NCBI GenBank assembly: GCA_900555715.1
Contig: USMC01000043.1
Location: 1-21,719, forward strand
From: an uncultured Porphyromonadaceae bacterium
GTDB lineage: Bacteria > Bacteroidota > Bacteroidia > Bacteroidales > Muribaculaceae
DNA: 21,719 nt
Reading direction: 5' to 3'
Both the position numbers and the translations under genes were made by a program. Below the pieces are notes generated by a model. The model did not search any database, was not told the DNA's origin, and saw only the letters and a list, made by a program, of their open reading frames with translations. Position 1 is the stretch's first letter; the number at the start of each line of letters is the position of its first letter. Shown here in pieces: positions 1 to 6,145 of the stretch.

Positions 1-1
1 C

Positions 2-688
2 AATGCCGTTTTTCCCGCTCAGCGCAGCGGGAACGACAGATGCGTCAAGATGACAACCATCATGGAACACTGCAAAGCTATCGGGCTCATCAACATCGAC
101 GTGCTCGTGTCCGGTTCGATATTCCTCGGCGAGATGATGGAGCCTATCAGCTCCACCTCAAGCCCATACAGCAAGATGAAGATGGGCATTCCGTTCACTA
201 AGCGCCCCAAGGCCGTACAGTTCGACTATAAGGTGCTGGTACCCGAAAACGGAAAGCTAATCTATTGCAGCGGTTTCGGCAGCAAGAAGGTTCTTGAAGG
301 AAAAGACAATGCGGAAGCCTTTCTGCTCCTGCAGCGCCGCTGGGAAGACGCCGAAGGGAACATCCATGCAAAACGAGTAGGGACCTACCGCGAGAGATTC
401 GACAAATCGACCGACGGATGGGTAAACGGTCACCGCGGTGAGATACTCTACGGCGACATCACCGGAAAACCGGAATACAAGAATTACATGAAACTTATTC
501 CCGAGGAGAAAAGCTACTATTCCATGAACTCCAAGGGAAAGATGGTTCCTGTTGTCGAAGAAGGGTGGGATTCGCCCGATGCCACACCGACCCATGCCGT
601 GATGATGTTCTCGTCGGGCTGCGGCGAGGCCTATGTCGGTATGGAAGGCATGGCTATGTGGGTTGACAATGTAGGAATGGTTTACTGA
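2..688 (+). CDS. PCMD-domain surface protein, 3' portion (5' end outside window)
   Basis: The reading frame is open from the first bases of the window, so the visible ATG at 50 is almost certainly internal and the gene begins upstream. About 228 residues are present up to the TGA. The text resembles the PCMD family (putative carbohydrate metabolism domain) of Bacteroidetes exported proteins as I remember it: a block around SGNDRCVKMTTIMEHCK, then GSIFLGEMMEPISS, GIPFTKRPKAVQFDYKV, LLQRRWEDAEGN, STDGWVNGH, and a closing VDNVGMVY strand. The family is thought to bind or act on glycans at the cell surface, but its reaction is not established; that role is family knowledge, not visible here. The signal peptide and any N-terminal domain are not in the window. 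The stop overlaps the end of the convergent AlbA_2 gene. Family call fairly sure, function unknown. Confidence 0.75.
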   Translation, partial: NAVFPAQRSGNDRCVKMTTIMEHCKAIGLINIDVLVSGSIFLGEMMEPISSTSSPYSKMKMGIPFTKRPKAVQFDYKVLVPENGKLIYCSGFGSKKVLEGKDNAEAFLLLQRRWEDAEGNIHAKRVGTYRERFDKSTDGWVNGHRGEILYGDITGKPEYKNYMKLIPEEKSYYSMNSKGKMVPVVEEGWDSPDATPTHAVMMFSSGCGEAYVGMEGMAMWVDNVGMVY

Positions 689-1347
689 CGGTGAACCGCC
701 TTGATCCTGAACCCTGGCGAAACAAAAACAAATTCGATCAGTTCCATCGACATCAGCCTTGCGACAGCCTCGTCGGCGGCAGCCTGCGACACATGCAGGG
801 CAAGAGCGAGCTCCCGGCTGTCGGCGACATCTACGCGTTCAGAAATATAGGCAAGAACGGCTGTAGTGATGCCGTCGAGCGAGAACGCGCTTCCCAAGCC
901 GGACGCTTGCATCTCCCATGCCCGTACCATCAGCGGAGGCGCGACGATATTCTCGTCTGCCACTCGGTAGTATGCCCTCCATGAGCCGTCGGGTTCCGAA
1001 GCATAGATCGGACGATCGACCGACGCCTCAATCTCAGCGACAATGACGCACGCCGTTCCGTCGACATTATATGCTTTGAAGTCGATTTTCTGAGCCGGGC
1101 GGCAATAGCGCTCTGCAGCAAGCTCGACGACGCATGCGTCTTCCTCGCTCCTTACCCCGGCGATGTTGCCGTTGTCCTTGACTCCGATAAGAAGACGTCC
1201 GCCATGATGATTTGCGAATGCCGACAGAGACCGTGCTATCTTGCGCGCGTCGCTGACGGCGAACTTGAAGTCCTGCGTCTCATGCTCGCCCTGCGCAATC
1301 ATTTCGCGGACTATGCGTCCGCCACGGATGGCTCTAAGATCTTTCAT
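682..1347 (-). CDS. AlbA_2 (Schlafen-type) ATP-binding protein with C-terminal helix-turn-helix
   Basis: 221 residues. Residues about 15-145 match the AlbA_2/divergent AAA-4 fold: a glutamate-rich entry with QDFKFAVSD (25-33), then AFANHHGGRLLIGVKDNGNI (43-62), the glycine-rich signature of this family. Residues about 158-210 look like a winged helix (LAYISERVDVADSRELALAL followed by a second helix). The family is linked to nucleotide binding and transcriptional control, but no target can be named. I chose the ATG at 1347 (MKDLRAIRGG) because the longer frame up to 1455 lies inside mtnN and encodes unlike sequence. It begins 19 bases after the mtnN stop, so the two are probably one transcript. 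No Shine-Dalgarno is evident. Its end overlaps the convergent PCMD gene by 7 bases, and I see no terminator hairpin. Confidence 0.8.
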   Translation of the reverse strand: MKDLRAIRGGRIVREMIAQGEHETQDFKFAVSDARKIARSLSAFANHHGGRLLIGVKDNGNIAGVRSEEDACVVELAAERYCRPAQKIDFKAYNVDGTACVIVAEIEASVDRPIYASEPDGSWRAYYRVADENIVAPPLMVRAWEMQASGLGSAFSLDGITTAVLAYISERVDVADSRELALALHVSQAAADEAVARLMSMELIEFVFVSPGFRIKAVHRQ

Positions 1348-1366
1348 AGGTTTCCGGAGCGAAGAA

Positions 1367-2044
1367 TCAGAGAAGTTCCAGCAGACGCTCAACAGCCTGG
1401 AATGTCTTTTCGGGTGCCGTGGTCCAGAAGTTTTCGTATGCGGCGGCATTTCCACCTTCGCCCGGTGTGTCGCTTACCACTCGGAGACATACGAACGGAA
1501 CATTCTTGAGATAACACGTCTGGGCAATCGCAGCCGATTCCATGTCGACGGCTATGGCATCGGGATACATGGAAAGTATTCGGCTGAGATCCTCTGCCCT
1601 GTCGACGAAAATATCGCCGGATGCGATAAGTCCTTCCTTCGCTCCGAGAGCGCTGCGCGTCTCCTCATCGAGCGGACACGTGAAGAACGACGGACAACCT
1701 GCCGCAGTTCCTGGCACAGTACCAGGCCCGCACCACACGTCGTGATACGCTATGCGCGTTGCAAGAACAACGTCGAGGATCTCTGCTCTTGTGTTTCCCT
1801 CACCAGTACCGCCGGCGACGCCGGAGTTCACCACAAACGCGGGACAGAATTTCTCGATCAGCGTCAGCGTGCCTATGGCGGCATTCACTTTTCCTATACC
1901 GCACTTGACAGCCACGACATCGTGCCCGGCGAGCTGTCCGGTGTGAAATTCAAAGTTATTGACTGTCTGTGTCTCATGACCGTCCAGAAGAGGCAGAAGG
2001 AGACGCATCTCCTTATCCATAGCCACGATTATGCCGATTTTCAT
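1367..2044 (-). CDS. mtnN: 5'-methylthioadenosine/S-adenosylhomocysteine nucleosidase
   Basis: 225 residues, the usual length of MTAN/Pfs. It removes adenine from methylthioadenosine and S-adenosylhomocysteine, clearing inhibitory SAM by-products in the cytoplasm. Visible hallmarks are the start MKIGIIVAMDKEM with the catalytic-site glutamate at residue 12, the GIGKVNAA turn (50-57), VVNSGVAGG (71-79), and the substrate-binding VDMESAAIAQ (E169) and RVVSDTPGEG (D192, the general acid). The Glu-Glu-Asp set is complete, so the enzyme should be active. The start at 2044 gives the canonical N-terminus. The gene lies just beyond the fabF terminator, with no clear promoter in the 26 bases between, so it may depend on read-through or on a promoter inside the end of fabF. 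No luxS is nearby, so a link to autoinducer-2 cannot be claimed. Confidence 0.93.
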   Translation of the reverse strand: MKIGIIVAMDKEMRLLLPLLDGHETQTVNNFEFHTGQLAGHDVVAVKCGIGKVNAAIGTLTLIEKFCPAFVVNSGVAGGTGEGNTRAEILDVVLATRIAYHDVWCGPGTVPGTAAGCPSFFTCPLDEETRSALGAKEGLIASGDIFVDRAEDLSRILSMYPDAIAVDMESAAIAQTCYLKNVPFVCLRVVSDTPGEGGNAAAYENFWTTAPEKTFQAVERLLELL

Positions 2045-2070
2045 AGTCCGATAGCGCGTTAGAGGGTGTT

Positions 2071-2111
2071 AAACAAAAAAGAGTTGCGGCACTTCTGCGT
2101 GCCTGCAACTC
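2071..2111 (-). terminator. rho-independent terminator after fabF
   Basis: Read on the minus strand, arms GAGTTGCAGGCAC and GTGCCGCAACTC (one bulged base) enclose a 6-base loop and are followed at once by six T (2075-2080). It sits 20 bases after the fabF stop and 27 bases before the mtnN start, so it separates the acpP-fabF unit from mtnN. The plus-strand reading has no T tract. Confidence 0.85.
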
Positions 2112-2131
2112 TTTATGATGTGTCTGAAAAA

Positions 2132-3403
2132 TTATTTCACAAATTTCTTGACAATGACAGAAGCGTTATGACCGCCGAATCCGAACGCATTGCTGAGAGC
2201 GGCGTTCACCGTGCGTTCCTGTGCCTTGTTGAATGTGAAATTGAGGCTGTAATCGATATTCTCGTCGAGATCGTCCTCTGCATGGTTGATTGTGGGAGGA
2301 ACGATGTTGTTCTGTACGGCAAGGATACTGAAAAGTGCCTCGATAGCGCCGGTAGCGCCAAGAAGGTGACCTGTCATCGACTTTGTCGACGATATGTTGA
2401 GTTCCTTGGCATGTTCGCCGAAAAGCTTCTGAATAGCCTTTACTTCGGAGATGTCGCCCACGGGTGTGGACGTTCCGTGAACATTGATGTAGTCGATATC
2501 CTCAGGCTTCATTCCTGCATCGTCGAGGGCAGCCTGCATGGCGAGGATTGCGCCGAGACCTTCGGGATGTGTAGCGGTGATATGGTGTGCGTCGGCGCTC
2601 ATGCCTCCGCCGGCAACTTCCGCATAGATCTTCGCTCCGCGGGCGAGCGCATGCTCAAGCTCTTCAAGAACGAGCACTGCCGAACCTTCGCCCATGACGA
2701 ATCCGTCGCGGCTGCCGCTGAACGGGCGCGAAGCCGTCTCAGGGCTGTCGTTGCGCGTCGAGAGGGCGTGCATGGAGTTGAAACCTCCGACACCTGCGGG
2801 GAAAATAGCTGCTTCGGCGCCGCCGGTGATGAAAACGTCGGCCTTACCGAGACGGATATAATTGAAAGCGTCGATAAGGGCATTGTTCGACGAAGCACAT
2901 GCGGATACGACACCGTAGTTAGGTCCATGATAGCCGTATTCCATCGAGATGTGTCCGGAAGCAATGTCGGCAATCATTTTAGGAATGAAGAAAGGATTGT
3001 ATTTAGGACCTTTTTCGGCATTCATAGCATAGTAGCCTGCTTCTTCCTCGAAGGTGTGCAGACCACCGATACCGGCAGCGACGATAACGCCGACACGGTT
3101 TTTATCGACAGCACCTTCCGGGGCGGTCTCAAGACCGGCATCAGCGACTGCCTGACGGGCAGCCACAAGGGCATACTGTGCATACAAGTCGAGCTGACGT
3201 GCTTTCTTGCGGTCGAAGTGCTCGTCGGCATTAAAACCTTTCACTTCGCAGGCAAACTGTGTCTTGAACAGGCTTGCGTCGAAGTGTGTGATAGGACCCG
3301 CACCGCTGACGCCTGCTACGGCGTTCTTCCAGGTGGTGTCGACATCGTTGCCCAGAGGGTTGATGGTTCCGAGACCTGTCACTACTACTCTTTTAAGTTC
3401 CAT
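2132..3403 (-). CDS. fabF: 3-oxoacyl-[acyl-carrier-protein] synthase II (KAS II)
   Basis: 423 residues, somewhat over the usual ~410 for FabF. It condenses malonyl-ACP with a growing acyl-ACP in fatty acid elongation. The thiolase-fold catalytic set is intact: Cys169 in SACASSNNALIDAF, His309 in NVHGTSTPVGD, Lys341 and His346 in STKSMTGHLLGATGAIEA. The N-terminal RVVVTGLGTINPLG and C-terminal NAFGFGGHNAS are also typical. The ATG at 3401-3403 (MELKRVVVTG) is the standard FabF start. acpP lies upstream on the same strand, the classic partner arrangement, but the 140-base gap contains a hairpin-T terminator, so fabF expression may be set by read-through. The rnc gene often found after fabF in this phylum is absent; mtnN follows instead. 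Certain by motif. Confidence 0.96.
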   Translation of the reverse strand: MELKRVVVTGLGTINPLGNDVDTTWKNAVAGVSGAGPITHFDASLFKTQFACEVKGFNADEHFDRKKARQLDLYAQYALVAARQAVADAGLETAPEGAVDKNRVGVIVAAGIGGLHTFEEEAGYYAMNAEKGPKYNPFFIPKMIADIASGHISMEYGYHGPNYGVVSACASSNNALIDAFNYIRLGKADVFITGGAEAAIFPAGVGGFNSMHALSTRNDSPETASRPFSGSRDGFVMGEGSAVLVLEELEHALARGAKIYAEVAGGGMSADAHHITATHPEGLGAILAMQAALDDAGMKPEDIDYINVHGTSTPVGDISEVKAIQKLFGEHAKELNISSTKSMTGHLLGATGAIEALFSILAVQNNIVPPTINHAEDDLDENIDYSLNFTFNKAQERTVNAALSNAFGFGGHNASVIVKKFVK

Positions 3404-3430
3404 ATATACTGATGTGGCTTAACAATCCGT

Positions 3431-3448
3431 TAAAGGAGAAATCCTTTA
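3431..3448 (-). promoter_or_regulatory. small perfect hairpin in the fabF leader
   Basis: An 18-base inverted repeat with 7-bp arms (TAAAGGA / TCCTTTA) around a 4-base loop, 28 bases upstream of the fabF start. On the minus strand one arm carries a purine-rich AAAGGA and the other a complementary CTCCTTTA. It could be an RNA stem in the leader, but position is the only evidence of function. Confidence 0.3.
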
Positions 3449-3474
3449 TGAGGAGGGGTGGAGAAGTAAATATT

Positions 3475-3513
3475 AAAAAACCGCCGTTCAATTCCTTCCG
3501 GAATTCGCGGCGG
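3475..3513 (-). terminator. intra-operon terminator/attenuator between acpP and fabF
   Basis: On the minus strand, outer arms CCGCCG and CGGCGG (3508-3513 and 3481-3486) enclose an inner stem GGAAT/ATTCC, followed by six T (3475-3480). It lies about 30 bases after the acpP stop. Such an arrangement would let acpP be transcribed in excess of fabF, which fits the high cellular demand for ACP; that role is inference. Confidence 0.8.
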
Positions 3514-3543
3514 CTTGTATTTTTGCTGGCGCGAAGTAGCTAC

Positions 3544-3777
3544 TTAGATGTTAGCTTCTACGTAGTTGATAGCGTCGCCTACAGTTTTGATCTTTTCTGC
3601 TTCCTCGTCAGGAATTGTGATATTGAATTCCTTTTCGAAGTCCATGATAAGTTCAACTGTGTCGAGAGAATCGGCAGCGAGGTCGGTTGTGAATGCTGCT
3701 TCGGGGGTAACTTTCTCAGGTTCAACACCGAGTTTTTCAACTACGATGTTTTTCACGCGGTCTGCAATTTCTGACAT
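3544..3777 (-). CDS. acpP: acyl carrier protein
   Basis: 77 residues, acidic, the standard ACP length. The phosphopantetheine attachment serine is Ser37 in AADSLDTVELIMDFE, where DSLDTVEL is the invariant family core. Four-helix pattern with acidic helix II (DTVELIMDFEKEF) that docks to partner enzymes. It carries the growing acyl chain through fatty acid synthesis in the cytoplasm. MSEIADRVKNIVVEKLGV is the usual N-terminus, fixing the start at 3777. It heads the acpP-fabF unit and has its own upstream -7 box at 3822-3829. A terminator hairpin follows the stop. No anomalies seen. Confidence 0.97.
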   Translation of the reverse strand: MSEIADRVKNIVVEKLGVEPEKVTPEAAFTTDLAADSLDTVELIMDFEKEFNITIPDEEAEKIKTVGDAINYVEANI

Positions 3778-3821
3778 GATTGTGTAATATTATTTGATTA
3801 ATTATTTCATGTTTCGGAGTG

Positions 3822-3829
3822 CAAAGTAA
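3822..3829 (-). promoter_or_regulatory. acpP promoter -7 box
   Basis: Minus-strand TTACTTTGCAC has one mismatch to the Bacteroidetes -7 consensus TAnnTTTG and shares the trailing GCAC with the rpoD, MATE and nadB promoters in this window. It lies about 45 bases upstream of the acpP start. No convincing -33 TTTG is seen at the expected spacing. Confidence 0.55.
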
Positions 3830-4092
3830 ACAATTTTTCGGCAAATACGGAAATTTTTATTCAATCGCCGCTGAGCCGCTGTCAATCACAAGCATCCAAA
3901 CAGCTGAACAGACGGCATTTAACCCTTATATGCAACCATGTTATAAATTGTTAATCAGGCTTTCTGTCATTCTCGACTGAGTCAGCAAAGACAGCATTCT
4001 GCTCAAGCAAACTACATAACCATAAAAAACTTTCTTTTTTGCAAACTTGTTTCATAATCAATAATCGTTTTATCATTATTAATTATTTATTT
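3830..4092. other. AT-rich divergent intergenic region between acpP and the Cys-rich cassette
   Basis: Together with the acpP leader this is the only stretch above 300 bases without a gene. It holds the acpP promoter at its left edge and must hold the cassette promoter. The best plus-strand candidate is CTTTTTTGCA at 4034-4043, a poor match (TTTG kept, leading TA lost, no -33 TTG). An odd palindrome CTGAGTCAG sits at 3977-3985, and a weak AT-rich inverted repeat (AATAAT/ATTATT) lies just before the first cassette gene. I found no small RNA or ORF with support. Confidence 0.5.
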
Positions 4093-4407
4093 ATGAAAAC
4101 GACATTAAAATTATTTGCAGCGCTGTTGGTTGCAAATCTCGCAATCTACGCCTGCACATCGCAAGATGAGCAAAGCGTCCCGAAAGGTGAGACGATAGCA
4201 GAAGAATCGGGAGTCACCGATATCATGGACATTCCCGTTGAAAAACTTACATGCCACACCGGAGGTCCCGGTAAAGCGGAATGCAAAATACAGCCGGGTA
4301 TTAAAATCGGCGACTTCGTTAGTGGAGGATGCTCGGTATCATGCTACGACGGATACTATGCCTGCTGTGGTATCCGCTGCATATGCAAGCCCGACAAAGC
4401 GGATTAA
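4093..4407 (+). CDS. small exported Cys-rich protein (NVEALA-like), possible lipoprotein
   Basis: 104 residues. Residues 1-20 (MKTTLKLFAALLVANLAIYA) form a signal sequence ending at Cys21; the IYAC site is an imperfect lipobox (Tyr at -2), so lipidation is possible but unsure. A polar linker (22-50) leads to a compact domain with eight cysteines at 54, 64, 80, 84, 91, 92, 96 and 98, spaced C-x9-C-x15-C-x3-C-x6-CC-x3-C-x-C, like small disulfide-knotted peptides. The segment IPVEKLTC recalls the NVEALA/NVEALT motif of short Bacteroidetes proteins that, as I remember, accompany 6-bladed propeller proteins, but identity to that family is not proven. I chose the ATG at 4093 over 4039 because it begins the signal peptide directly. 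It is the first gene of a three-gene unit, with 11 bases before the next start. Function unknown. Confidence 0.75.
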   Translation: MKTTLKLFAALLVANLAIYACTSQDEQSVPKGETIAEESGVTDIMDIPVEKLTCHTGGPGKAECKIQPGIKIGDFVSGGCSVSCYDGYYACCGIRCICKPDKAD

Positions 4408-4418
4408 GACCTGTTTCT

Positions 4419-5483
4419 ATGAAAAAACTAACAATAATCTGCATGCTGATAATTCTTTTATCAGCATGCAGAAACCACGGTGACGTCGACACAATAGCCA
4501 TAGACCTGAGCACGGCAGACACCGTATTCATCGACACTTCAGGAATCGTACCGATGGAGACATCCGACAGCTCGATGATATACGACATCAACGCCCTCGA
4601 GCTGACAGACTCGCTGTATATCGTCCATTCGCGCGACTATCTAAGGTCATACAGCCGACAGGACGGAACATTCCGAGGCGACATCGCCACGAAAGGTAAG
4701 GCGGCGGAGCAATTCAGCCATATCGGAAACATCTCGGTATCGGGCGACACTGTAAACATATTCGACCCCAACAACAGCAGCACCCTGTACTATCTGACAG
4801 ACGGACGTTTTCTCGGCAGGGAGGATTTCAAAGGAATATACAGCGACGGCGAGAAACCGCGTCAATGTTTCGTAGTTTCAGGTCTGGGAACTTTCACGAC
4901 AAGTCTTTCAACCGACCACACGACGCCTGCAAATCCGAAATACTGCTTTTACCACGCCGGTAGTGATGAAGCCATGCCGATATCAGGTCGCGAAGTGATA
5001 GAGCCGACAACACTCGCCGACGGCACTTATGCAGATATTGACGGACATCGTCTGCTGTCATGGGAACCGCTGCGCGACACCATATTCTCGGTAACGGAAC
5101 GGGGCATAGAGCCGCTATATCATGTCGACTTCGGTGCCAATGCACTTCCTGCTGAGGTGCAGGGCTTGCCCTATATCGCCGACAGGGCAAAAGTATTCAA
5201 CAGCGCCACCGGCAAACCATACGCTTCTCTGATAAGATATGTGCAGCGCAAAGACGGCAAATTGTATTTCGCTTTCGCATGCAGCGATGAAAAAAACTTC
5301 CTCGCAAGCTTCGACGAAGCAACAGGCGCAACTAAAATCAGGCACCTCAGGACGAAGGACGGCACATTCTCACAGACTACATTTTTCAAAATCTACGGTG
5401 ACAGCGCCTACGTCGAGATTCTTGACCGGACTGACGCGCTGTCCAATCCATACATCTGTCCGATACCCTTAAACAATCTGTAA
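4419..5483 (+). CDS. 6-bladed beta-propeller lipoprotein (TolB-like, BF3265 type)
   Basis: 354 residues. MKKLTIICMLIILLSAC is a clear lipoprotein signal with lipobox LSAC, lipid on Cys17, so the protein is anchored to a membrane, probably the outer membrane or cell surface. The rest is repeated beta-strand sequence with propeller-like blades: SLYIVHSRDYLRSYSRQDG (66-83), GDTVNIFDPNNSSTLYYL (109-126), LSWEPLRDTIFSVTERG (213-229) followed by PLYHVDFG. This last pattern is typical of the Bacteroidetes 6-bladed propeller family found with small NVEALA proteins. Role unknown; recognition or retention of the neighbouring Cys-rich product is a guess from context. The start at 4419 is chosen for the signal peptide; the longer frame from 4329 runs inside the previous gene. 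Its TAA shares one base with the ATG of the next gene (TAATG), indicating translational coupling. Confidence 0.8.
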   Translation: MKKLTIICMLIILLSACRNHGDVDTIAIDLSTADTVFIDTSGIVPMETSDSSMIYDINALELTDSLYIVHSRDYLRSYSRQDGTFRGDIATKGKAAEQFSHIGNISVSGDTVNIFDPNNSSTLYYLTDGRFLGREDFKGIYSDGEKPRQCFVVSGLGTFTTSLSTDHTTPANPKYCFYHAGSDEAMPISGREVIEPTTLADGTYADIDGHRLLSWEPLRDTIFSVTERGIEPLYHVDFGANALPAEVQGLPYIADRAKVFNSATGKPYASLIRYVQRKDGKLYFAFACSDEKNFLASFDEATGATKIRHLRTKDGTFSQTTFFKIYGDSAYVEILDRTDALSNPYICPIPLNNL

Positions 5484-6070
5484 TGAAAAAGACTTTAGTA
5501 TATACTGCTGTTGGCATCCTGATATTCATCTTAGGATATCAGACAGGCCACTTTGTGACAAAAAAGAACTATGACAGGAAACTTGAGGAAGTGGTAAACA
5601 TCTATTCCTCAGCAGACATGTCAGCAGAAGACAGCGACGGCACTTCCGGCTCCATATTCGACGGACTCGACATCAGCAGTGACACACTCCTCGACTGCAC
5701 GGGGAAAGCCGTCGCTGTATCGTCGCTACCGGGCGGAAAGTGCATCTACGCAGAATATTCCAATACCGGCTGTCGCCCGTGCATCGACTTTCTTACCGCA
5801 CAGCTGAGAGAGTTCGCCGCCCGGAATCCGGACTGGCACATAAACCTGATTGTCGACGCCATACCTGTGCGCGACCTGTATGTTCTCTCTAAAGAGTTCG
5901 GTCCTTCTTTTACCCTTTATTCATCAGAAAGGTTAGAAACCGACCTCGGCAGCGAGGTATCGCCGGTAATGTTCCGCCTTGACAAGGATGGCAAAGTATT
6001 CCGGCACTTCACCTGCTCGCCGGATGACCACGGACGCACAGCCGATTATATCAGCCACATAACTCTATGA
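5483..6070 (+). CDS. membrane-anchored thioredoxin-fold protein (CRPC active site)
   Basis: 195 residues. One N-terminal hydrophobic segment (about 5-23, VYTAVGILIFILGYQTGHF) followed by lysines suggests an inner-membrane anchor with the domain in the periplasm. A linker (25-70) leads to a thioredoxin-like domain with a C97-R-P-C100 redox pair in SNTGCRPCIDF and a probable cis-proline at P161 (SEVSPVMF) facing it. The Trp that normally precedes the first active-site Cys is Gly here. Further cysteines are C72, C87 and C178. Expected activity is thiol-disulfide exchange on exported proteins; direction (oxidase, isomerase or reductase) cannot be told. It overlaps the propeller gene by one base and is followed by a terminator, so it closes the cassette. 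The obvious local substrate candidate is the eight-cysteine protein at 4093, by inference. Confidence 0.8.
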   Translation: MKKTLVYTAVGILIFILGYQTGHFVTKKNYDRKLEEVVNIYSSADMSAEDSDGTSGSIFDGLDISSDTLLDCTGKAVAVSSLPGGKCIYAEYSNTGCRPCIDFLTAQLREFAARNPDWHINLIVDAIPVRDLYVLSKEFGPSFTLYSSERLETDLGSEVSPVMFRLDKDGKVFRHFTCSPDDHGRTADYISHITL

Positions 6071-6082
6071 CATAATCTACGG

Positions 6083-6121
6083 AAAAACACCGCGCCGGCT
6101 CACGAAGAGTCGGCGCGGTGC
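6083..6121. terminator. bidirectional terminator between the cassette and the efflux operon
   Basis: A 14-bp stem (6088-6101 with 6107-6120, one G-T pair) closes a 5-base loop. Minus-strand reading ends in five T (6083-6087), a good terminator for the efflux operon if transcription passes the outer-membrane factor. The plus-strand reading ends in CTTTA, weaker, serving the thioredoxin gene. It lies in the 75-base gap between the convergent genes but upstream-facing neighbours both end into it. Confidence 0.85.
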
Positions 6122-6145
6122 TTTATGGGGAAATCAGGACTCGGG

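Noticed and set aside
12..33. 8-bp perfect inverted repeat (TTCCCGCT/AGCGGGAA) near the left edge
   Set aside because: It falls inside the PCMD coding frame and is explained by codons; no T tract or regulatory context.
1348..1455. Longer start for the AlbA_2 gene at 1455
   Set aside because: The extra 36 residues overlap mtnN coding sequence and do not resemble the family; ATG 1347 gives the expected N-terminus.
2066..3412. 448-codon plus-strand open frame opposite fabF
   Set aside because: It lies wholly antisense to a motif-complete fabF and its translation is Cys/Val/His-rich without any recognisable domain.
4034..4043. Possible promoter -7 box for the Cys-rich cassette (CTTTTTTGCA)
   Set aside because: Two mismatches in the leading TA and no TTG at -33; not strong enough to call as a promoter feature.
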